The notes beneath the pieces are model-generated. The model was not told the DNA's origin and did not search any database. It was given only the letters and a program-made list of their open reading frames with translations. Both the position numbers and the translations under genes were made by a program. From an uncultured Planctomycetaceae bacterium (GTDB lineage Bacteria > Planctomycetota > Planctomycetia > Pirellulales > UBA1268), in NCBI GenBank assembly GCA_937900985.1, contig CALCGM010000697.1, positions 1-5,433 on the forward strand: a stretch of DNA of 5,433 nucleotides, in the 5' to 3' direction. This document shows, one piece after another, positions 1 through 4,044 of the stretch (positions within the stretch are counted from its first letter, which is position 1; each line of letters opens with the position of its first letter).

Positions 1-564
1 GTCTGCGAAAAGCTCTACAGCTGCTTTCCTGACTCGCTCGAGGGCGACCTCACCCGGATCAAGTCCGTCGTGGTCAGCCGAGAAACCTGCAGCCGGATCA
101 GCGACGCGCTCGGGCTCGTGGAGTTTTTGGTGGTGGGGAAAGGGCTGATGATCGACAGCGTGGTGCCCACGTCGGTGCTCTCCGACATGTTTGAATCGCT
201 GGTTGCTGCGGTCTATCTCGACGGCGGCATGGATCCAGCGCGGAGGCTAATCGAGCGGTTCATGGATCAGGAGATCGTGAACGTCGCCGCCGGCACGCGG
301 GGCCTCAACCACAAGAGCCTGCTCCAGCAGGTCTCCCAGCGGGATTTTGGCATCACGCCCACCTACAGCGTGGTCGACGAGCAGGGCCCCGACCACAACA
401 AGACCTTTCAGGTGCTGGCCCGCATCGGCAAGCGAACCTACCCGCCCGCCTGGGGCCGCAATAAGAAGGAAGCCGAGCAGCGGGCAGCGGCCCTGGCGCT
501 CGCCGAGCTTGGCCACGCCCACGAGGCGATCTCCAGCACGGGCGTGGTAGACGAGGCCGAGTAG
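1..564 (+). CDS. rnc: Ribonuclease III, C-terminal part (5' end cut by window)
   Basis: RNase III cleaves double-stranded RNA in the cytoplasm, maturing rRNA precursors and structured mRNAs. The frame is open from base 1, and the first residues (VCEKLYSCFP, then EGDLTRIKS) match the middle of the catalytic domain, so the start and the ERLEFLGD signature lie outside the window. Two of the family's metal-binding acidic residues are visible in SDMFES: Asp at 184-186 and Glu at 193-195. They are followed by AAVYLDGG. A double-stranded-RNA-binding domain spans about 300-525, starting NHKSLLQQ and ending in the RNA-contacting GRNKKEAEQRAA helix. A short acidic tail ends at TAG. The visible part is 187 residues, consistent with a normal full-length enzyme of about 230-260. 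The loop before the SDMFES helix resembles planctomycete RNase III more than the E. coli enzyme (judged from memory). Family assignment is firm. Confidence 0.95.
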   Translation, partial: VCEKLYSCFPDSLEGDLTRIKSVVVSRETCSRISDALGLVEFLVVGKGLMIDSVVPTSVLSDMFESLVAAVYLDGGMDPARRLIERFMDQEIVNVAAGTRGLNHKSLLQQVSQRDFGITPTYSVVDEQGPDHNKTFQVLARIGKRTYPPAWGRNKKEAEQRAAALALAELGHAHEAISSTGVVDEAE

Positions 565-573
565 GGCTTCCGG

Positions 574-583
574 CAGTGCACTG
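574..583. promoter_or_regulatory. 10-bp perfect palindrome, candidate TetR operator
   Basis: CAGTGCACTG is a perfect palindrome in the 86-base gap between the RNase III gene and the TetR-family gene, about 67 bases before the regulator's GTG. TetR-family proteins often bind palindromes near their own gene, so autoregulation is plausible. The palindrome is short and single, so chance is also plausible. Confidence 0.25.
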
Positions 584-650
584 GCAACAGAGGCCCATGG
601 CATCTATCGTTTCGGCTTGACTCTTTCTTTCAGGACGATCGGGAAACCGC

Positions 651-1271
651 GTGAAACAGCCCCGTCAGGCTCGCAGCATCGCCTCCACGAACCGAATGCT
701 CGACTCCGCAGAGATGCTCTTTGCGGAAGGGGGCGCCGACGCAATGACGGTCGAGGCGGTGATCGAGCGGGCCGGCACGTCGGCCGGTGCCTTCTACGCC
801 CGCTTCGGTGATCGCGACGGCCTGCTGCAGGCCCTGCACGACCGCTTCCTCGCCACGCTCCATGAGCTGGTGGGCGGCATCGCGCTCAAAGGGATGATGC
901 AGCCATCGCTGGCTGAGGCGGTGAGCGTGATGGTCAGCGGCAGCCTCCAGGTGGCCAACGAGCACAGCCGTTCGCTCGCCTTTTTTGTGCTCTTCAAGGC
1001 CAGCGATGAGCGGCTGCGGCTGCAGGGCATCGCAGCGAACCAGGGATTTGCGGAGGCGTTTCGCCAGGTGACGCTGCACCACCAGGCGGAGATTCGGCAC
1101 CCCAAGCCGGCACAGGCGATCGATGTCGCCTTTCGCATGCTCCACGCGATGCTCGTGCAGGCGGTGATGTTTCGAGCGAAAGATCTCACCGGGCGGCCCA
1201 TGGCCGACACGTCGCTCGCCCAGCAGGTCAGCCGCGGCCTGATCGCCTACCTGACCGCCACCGACGCCTAG
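651..1271 (+). CDS. TetR/AcrR-family transcriptional regulator
   Basis: The 206-residue product has the usual TetR-family length and layout. The N-terminal DNA-binding domain covers about residues 10-66. Helix 1 includes MLDSAEMLFAEGG, and the helix-turn-helix is MTVEAVIERAGTSAGAFYARF, followed by the typical GDRDGLLQAL. The remaining 140 or so residues are helical and form the variable ligand-binding and dimer domain, so the inducer cannot be read from sequence. The start is GTG at 651. It is the only plausible one, because the frame has a stop at 618-620 and no other start codon between; no strong Shine-Dalgarno precedes it (AGGA at 632-635 is rather far). The gene sits 86 bases after the RNase III gene on the same strand and converges on mqnD with a 47-base gap. 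Its targets are unknown; neither mqnBD nor the RNase III gene is an obvious one. Confidence 0.9.
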   Translation: MKQPRQARSIASTNRMLDSAEMLFAEGGADAMTVEAVIERAGTSAGAFYARFGDRDGLLQALHDRFLATLHELVGGIALKGMMQPSLAEAVSVMVSGSLQVANEHSRSLAFFVLFKASDERLRLQGIAANQGFAEAFRQVTLHHQAEIRHPKPAQAIDVAFRMLHAMLVQAVMFRAKDLTGRPMADTSLAQQVSRGLIAYLTATDA

Positions 1272-1293
1272 CCGATCGGTGGAGAAGCTCGAC

Positions 1294-1327
1294 GCTCACG
1301 CTGCGGGCTCACACCGGCTCACGCTGC
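1294..1327. repeat. 11-bp direct repeat between convergent genes
   Basis: GCTCACGCTGC occurs at 1294-1304 and again at 1317-1327, with a partial GCTCAC copy at 1307-1312. The second copy contains the mqnD stop codon (TGA read on the minus strand, 1319-1321). The repeats fill most of the short gap between the TetR-family gene and mqnD. They form no clear stem-loop with a T-run, so they are not called a terminator. Confidence 0.5.
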
Positions 1328-2155
1328 CCACACCTCCAGCCGGCTGCCCGAGCCGATGCCCACGGCGGCCGCTCTGCGAGAGAGCTCCTCCAGGGCCCGC
1401 TGGCCGGTTGAGCCGAGGTCGACCGTCCAGCCGTTGACATAGAGATCGACGTGCTGCCTCAGCACATGGTCGTCAAACTCCTGGGCGTGGGCCCGCATGG
1501 TCGGCAGGGCGACGGCGGGGTCGGCCAGGGCCAGCTGCAGCGAGTCGTGGATCACCGCCTGCACCGCCGCAATCACCTCCGCCGGCAGCCGACGGCTCGC
1601 CACGATGCCGCCGAGGGGCAGCGGGCAGCCGGTTGCCTGCTCCCACCGCTCGCCGAGGTCTTCCACGCAGGCGAGGCCCTGCTGCTGCCAGGTGAAGCGG
1701 CCTTCATGAATGCACACACCGAAGTCGGCGGTGCCAGCCTGCAGCCGCGGCATGATGTCGGAGAACACAACGTGCTCGATTGCCGTGGTCTGGGGATGGA
1801 AGAGTCGAAAGAGCAGGGCGGCGGTGGTCTTGGCTCCCGGGCAGAGCGTGAGCTGATCGAGCCGCTCCGGCTGCGTGCCGGGCTTGGCCGCCAGGAGCAG
1901 CGGGCCCACGCCAAAGCCGAGCGCTGAGCCGCTGGGCAGCACCACCACCTCGCCGGCCATGTCGAGGGCGGCGTGGAAGCTCACCTTGCAGACGTCGGCG
2001 GCCCCGGCGGCACACCGCTGGTTGAGCTCGTCGATGTCGAGCAGGTCGACCTGAAAGTCGAGCCCCCGCCAGTCGACCGCCCGCGTGAGCAGGCCGTGGA
2101 AGGCGAAGGTGTCGTTGGGGCAGGTCGAAATCGCCAGGCGGATCGGGGCTGTCAT
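1319..2155 (-). CDS. mqnD: 1,4-dihydroxy-6-naphthoate synthase (MqnD)
   Basis: MqnD converts cyclic dehypoxanthine futalosine to 1,4-dihydroxy-6-naphthoate in the futalosine route to menaquinone. The 278-residue product is full length and follows the family throughout. It has STCPNDTFAFHGLL (residues 10-23), DIDELN and CKVSFHAAL (about 40-64), and a GSALGFGVGPLLL loop (76-88). These are followed by PGAKTTAALLFRLF, FGVCIHEGRFTW (145-156), LGERWEQATGCPLPLGGI, and HVDLYVNGWTVDLG near the end. His150 in the IHEGRFT motif corresponds to the histidine proposed as catalytic base in studied MqnD. The fold is a two-lobed periplasmic-binding-protein type. The ATG at 2155-2153 is chosen because it directly precedes the conserved start and has AAGGAG five bases upstream. 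The same frame runs open to 2725, but that extension is antisense-phase low-complexity sequence overlapping mqnB. The gene is translationally coupled to mqnB. Confidence 0.96.
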   Translation of the reverse strand: MTAPIRLAISTCPNDTFAFHGLLTRAVDWRGLDFQVDLLDIDELNQRCAAGAADVCKVSFHAALDMAGEVVVLPSGSALGFGVGPLLLAAKPGTQPERLDQLTLCPGAKTTAALLFRLFHPQTTAIEHVVFSDIMPRLQAGTADFGVCIHEGRFTWQQQGLACVEDLGERWEQATGCPLPLGGIVASRRLPAEVIAAVQAVIHDSLQLALADPAVALPTMRAHAQEFDDHVLRQHVDLYVNGWTVDLGSTGQRALEELSRRAAAVGIGSGSRLEVWAA

Positions 2156-2820
2156 CAGGTCTCCTTGAGGAGCTGGCGGGCTGCGATGCCCGCGGCGGCC
2201 AGCGCTGCGGGAATCTTCCATGAGCTGACCTCGCGGTTGCCTGCCTGGTTGGAGATGCCGCGGATGATCGTCAGCGGAACCCCCGCCATCCGGCAGGCGG
2301 CCGCCACGCCAAAGCCTTCCATGTCTTCGGCAACCGCAGCGGGAAAGAGCCGGCGGCGGTGGGCGGCCTCCGCGTGGCACGCCGACGCGGCGCAGACGGT
2401 CAGCAGCTGGCCAGCTTGCTCGCCGGCGGTCAATGCCGCCGCAGCGGTCGCCTCGCTGCATCGCACCACATCCCCCACAGCCTCGGCCGCATCCGGCGGA
2501 TCGCCCGGCCACTGCGGCCAGCCCAGCTCGCCGGCGGTGACGAAGCTGGCCCCTTCGCCCGCGCCGATGCCGTGGCAGGCCACCTCGCGAAACTGGTAGG
2601 CCCTGCCGATCGCAAGGTCGGGATCGAGCGCCCCGGCGATGCCCACGAGCAGCACCCGCTCTGGCCGTGCGGCGGCGAGCAGGCTCGCGGTGCGGGCTGC
2701 CGCAGCCACCGGTCCAAAGCCGCACAGCTCCAGGCGGCTGCCGGCGCGCAGGGCATCGTGCAGCGGCTCACGCAGCTGCCGTCGCTCAAGTTCGGTGGGA
2801 ATCAGAAGCAGGGTTTTCAT
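2155..2820 (-). CDS. mqnB: Futalosine hydrolase (MqnB)
   Basis: MqnB hydrolyses futalosine to hypoxanthine and dehypoxanthine futalosine, the step before MqnC in the futalosine menaquinone pathway. The 221-residue product belongs to the nucleoside phosphorylase / MTA-SAH nucleosidase fold. It starts MKTLLLIPTELER and has LVGIAGALDPDLAIGRAY (residues 58-75). The ribose-binding segment is AEDMEGFGVAAAC (164-176), and RGISNQAGNRE (187-197) is followed by the SSWKIPAAL helix. The position that is Asp in E. coli MTA/SAH nucleosidase (RAISD) is Asn here (GISN); from memory this is usual for MqnB, but I could not check it. The ATG at 2820 fits the family start. A TTG at 2880 would add 20 Arg/Pro-rich residues and is not favoured. 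No Shine-Dalgarno precedes the ATG. The stop shares one base with the mqnD start, and the pairing with mqnD makes the specific call much stronger than the fold alone. Confidence 0.93.
   Translation of the reverse strand: MKTLLLIPTELERRQLREPLHDALRAGSRLELCGFGPVAAAARTASLLAAARPERVLLVGIAGALDPDLAIGRAYQFREVACHGIGAGEGASFVTAGELGWPQWPGDPPDAAEAVGDVVRCSEATAAAALTAGEQAGQLLTVCAASACHAEAAHRRRLFPAAVAEDMEGFGVAAACRMAGVPLTIIRGISNQAGNREVSSWKIPAALAAAGIAARQLLKET
2161..2166 (-). promoter_or_regulatory. Shine-Dalgarno of mqnD inside the end of mqnB
   Basis: Read on the minus strand, AAGGAG is followed by ACCTG and then the mqnD ATG. These bases also encode the last residues (KE) of MqnB. This fixes the mqnD start and indicates translational coupling through the TGATG junction. 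Confidence 0.8.
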
Positions 2821-2834
2821 GGGGTGCGGTCGTT

Positions 2835-2854
2835 GAGCCGGTCGGGGGCGGCTC
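2835..2854 (-). promoter_or_regulatory. Inverted repeat in the mqnB leader
   Basis: GAGCCG (2835-2840) and CGGCTC (2849-2854) form a perfect 6-bp GC-rich stem with an 8-base loop. In an mqnB transcript the hairpin would end about 14 bases before the ATG, where no Shine-Dalgarno is seen. It could affect ribosome access, though short GC-rich stems are common in such DNA. A nearby GGCGATCGCC palindrome lies at 2864-2873. Confidence 0.3.
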
Positions 2855-2981
2855 GCCTGCCGTGGCGATCGCCTCCCCAATCGTTGACCGCCGGCCCGCG
2901 GGCGACAACTCAGGCCCCGCCGCCCCCGGCGTTTCCCGCCCGTTGCGGCCTCACTCCCGTCTCATCAGACGCTCATGCTTT

Positions 2982-2999
2982 CCTGGGCTGCCTCCCAGG
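2982..2999. promoter_or_regulatory. Inverted repeat CCTGGG-N6-CCCAGG, candidate operator
   Basis: CCTGGG (2982-2987) and CCCAGG (2994-2999) are perfect 6-bp arms around a 6-base centre. The spacing suits a dimeric regulator, and the site lies just upstream of a TATGAT box at 3012-3017, where a -35 element would be expected. No particular regulator is implied. Confidence 0.3.
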
Positions 3000-3011
3000 C
3001 ATCCCCAAGGC

Positions 3012-3017
3012 TATGAT
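3012..3017 (+). promoter_or_regulatory. Possible -10 box for the RimK-like gene
   Basis: TATGAT matches the TATAAT consensus at five of six positions in otherwise GC-rich DNA, 85 bases before the ligase ATG. There is no good TTGACA at the right distance, so the call rests on the -10 alone. Bases 3013-3015 are also the ATG of a 12-codon ORF, and the two readings exclude each other. Confidence 0.3.
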
Positions 3018-3051
3018 TCGCCCCACCTTTCGTGAGCGGACTCCGCTCTGA
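3013..3051 (+). CDS. Possible 12-residue leader peptide (uORF)
   Basis: An ATG at 3013 opens a 12-codon frame, MIRPTFRERTPL, ending in TGA at 3049-3051. Three of the twelve residues are Arg. The stop falls exactly between two strong hairpins, an arrangement like that of attenuator leader peptides. No well-spaced Shine-Dalgarno is present (AAGG at 3007-3010 is only two bases from the ATG), and ORFs this short arise often by chance. Confidence 0.2.
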   Translation: MIRPTFRERTPL

Positions 3052-3068
3052 GCGGCCCTGCGGGCCGC
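3034..3068 (+). promoter_or_regulatory. Tandem hairpins in the leader of the RimK-like gene
   Basis: Two perfect stems stand almost side by side. GAGCGG-ACT-CCGCTC spans 3034-3048 and GCGGCCC-TGC-GGGCCGC spans 3052-3068. A second GAGCGG at 3050-3055 could compete for CCGCTC, giving alternative folds. They end 34 bases before the ligase ATG. No T-run follows, so neither looks like a simple intrinsic terminator. They could be an mRNA stability or regulatory element, or a copy of an extragenic palindromic repeat. Confidence 0.5.
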
Positions 3069-3092
3069 CGCAACGCGAAAGACCTTCAAATC

Positions 3093-3096
3093 GGAG
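3093..3096 (+). promoter_or_regulatory. Shine-Dalgarno of the RimK-like gene
   Basis: GGAG lies six bases before the ATG at 3103 and supports that start. The frame has a stop at 3049-3051 and no better start after it. Confidence 0.7.
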
Positions 3097-3102
3097 ACCT
3101 GG

Positions 3103-4044
3103 ATGCTCGCGTGGGTGCTGCACAAAAACGATGCCACGGACTACGAAAACAGCCGTCTGCTCGAAGAGGCTGCCGAGATGGGCATCGAGCTGCGACTGGT
3201 GCGGCCCTCCGACGTCGACCTGCTCGTGACCTGCAAAGGACGCACGAGCGTTCGCGTGGCAGGGGCCGAGACGCCGCTTCCGGATGTGTTTCTGCCGCGA
3301 ACTGGCAGCGGCACGCACTATTTTGCCCTGGCGGTCTGCCGACACATCGAGCGGCTCGGCGTGCTCACGCTCAACCGCGCCGAGGCGATCGAGTGCGTGA
3401 AAGACAAGCTCTTCTGCCATCAGGTGCTCACCGCCAGCAACCTGCCGGTGCCCGACACGATGCTCGCCAAGCATCCGATCGATGTCGACCTCGTGGAGCA
3501 GGCCATCGGCTTTCCCTGCGTGGTCAAGCCGCTCACCGGCAGCCACGGCAAGGGCATCTTCATGGCCGACAGCAAGGAAGGCTTCCGGGATGTGATGGAG
3601 TTTGTTTCCTCCTCAGCCCCCTCGGCCAACCTGATCATTCAGCAGTTCATCTCGGCGGCCCCAGGCCGCGACCTGCGGGTGTTTGTGGTGGGCGGCCGGC
3701 CGATCGCCTGCATGCAGCGGATCGCCACCGACGGCGGCTTCAAAACCAACTTCAGCCGCGGGGCGGTGGTGGAGTCGTTTGCGATGACCGACGAGATCGA
3801 ATGGCTCAGCACCGAGGCCAGCCGCGCCGTCGGCCTCGATATCGCCGGCGTCGACCTGCTGTTTGACGAGGGAGGCCACTTCCGCATCTGCGAGGTCAAC
3901 TCCGCCCCGCAGTTTCGCGGCATGGAGAGCCTGGGCGAGGTCAACGTCGCCCGCCAGATCCTCCAGTTCTGCAGCATCCGGCTGGGATCGCAGCCCCTCG
4001 CCGCCCACGCGGGCCTCACCGCTGGCGGTGCAGCTCCGGCTTGA
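3103..4044 (+). CDS. rimK: RimK-family alpha-L-glutamate ligase (ATP-grasp)
   Basis: The 313-residue product has the RimK layout and close to its usual length (about 300). An N-terminal pre-ATP-grasp domain runs to about residue 95 and includes PLPDVFLPRTGSG (58-70). The ATP-grasp domain follows: DKLFCHQVL (101-109), FPCVVKPLTGSHGKGI (137-152; nucleotide-binding Lys142 and glycine loop) and IIQQFI. It continues with GRDLRVFVVGGRPIACMQR (188-206), NFSRGA (216-221), LDIAGVDLL and CEVNSAPQFRGME (263-275). Glu264 and Asn266 of the last motif are expected magnesium ligands. E. coli RimK adds glutamates to the C-terminus of ribosomal protein S6. Relatives glutamylate coenzyme F420 or tetrahydromethanopterin, and the PQFRGME variant of the EVN motif leaves a cofactor substrate open. 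The family is firm and the substrate is inferred. The last 29 bases overlap the convergent sulfotransferase gene. Confidence 0.88.
   Translation: MLAWVLHKNDATDYENSRLLEEAAEMGIELRLVRPSDVDLLVTCKGRTSVRVAGAETPLPDVFLPRTGSGTHYFALAVCRHIERLGVLTLNRAEAIECVKDKLFCHQVLTASNLPVPDTMLAKHPIDVDLVEQAIGFPCVVKPLTGSHGKGIFMADSKEGFRDVMEFVSSSAPSANLIIQQFISAAPGRDLRVFVVGGRPIACMQRIATDGGFKTNFSRGAVVESFAMTDEIEWLSTEASRAVGLDIAGVDLLFDEGGHFRICEVNSAPQFRGMESLGEVNVARQILQFCSIRLGSQPLAAHAGLTAGGAAPA

Larger units (their letters stand above)
2821..3102. other. Divergent intergenic region between mqnB and the RimK-like gene
   Basis: These 282 bases must carry the promoters for mqnB (leftward) and the ligase gene (rightward). I see no conserved coding sequence. 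Besides the structures listed separately, there are three short inverted repeats. GCCCGCGGGC is at 2894-2903, CGCCG/CGGCG at 2918-2931, and CGTCT-CATC-AGACG at 2958-2971. No convincing -35/-10 pair for mqnB can be read by eye. Confidence 0.6.

Noticed and set aside
617..645. TTGACT at 617-622 as a -35 box for the TetR-family gene
   Set aside because: No -10-like sequence follows at a suitable distance (the bases there are GGGAAA), so a promoter cannot be supported.
630..1145. A 171-codon minus-strand frame opposite the TetR-family gene
   Set aside because: The plus-strand frame has a clear TetR helix-turn-helix and full length; the antisense frame has no family features.
1271..1318. Bidirectional terminator between the TetR-family gene and mqnD
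   Set aside because: Only an 8-bp palindrome (CCGATCGG at 1272-1279) and direct repeats are present; there is no stem of useful length followed by a T-run.
2156..2725. A 190-residue N-terminal extension of MqnD in the same open frame
   Set aside because: The extension is Arg/Gly/Pro-rich out-of-frame reading of mqnB. MqnD homology starts at the ATG at 2155, which has a strong Shine-Dalgarno.
2864..2873. GGCGATCGCC as a HIP1-like element
   Set aside because: It contains the cyanobacterial HIP1 core, but one copy in GC-rich non-cyanobacterial DNA is expected by chance.
2821..2880. TTG-started 20-residue extension of MqnB
   Set aside because: The added residues are Arg/Pro-rich and unlike MqnB, whose family start matches MKTLLLIP at the ATG.
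2965..3546. A 193-codon minus-strand frame across the intergenic region and the start of the RimK-like gene
   Set aside because: It is antisense to the well-supported ligase domain and shows no recognisable family.
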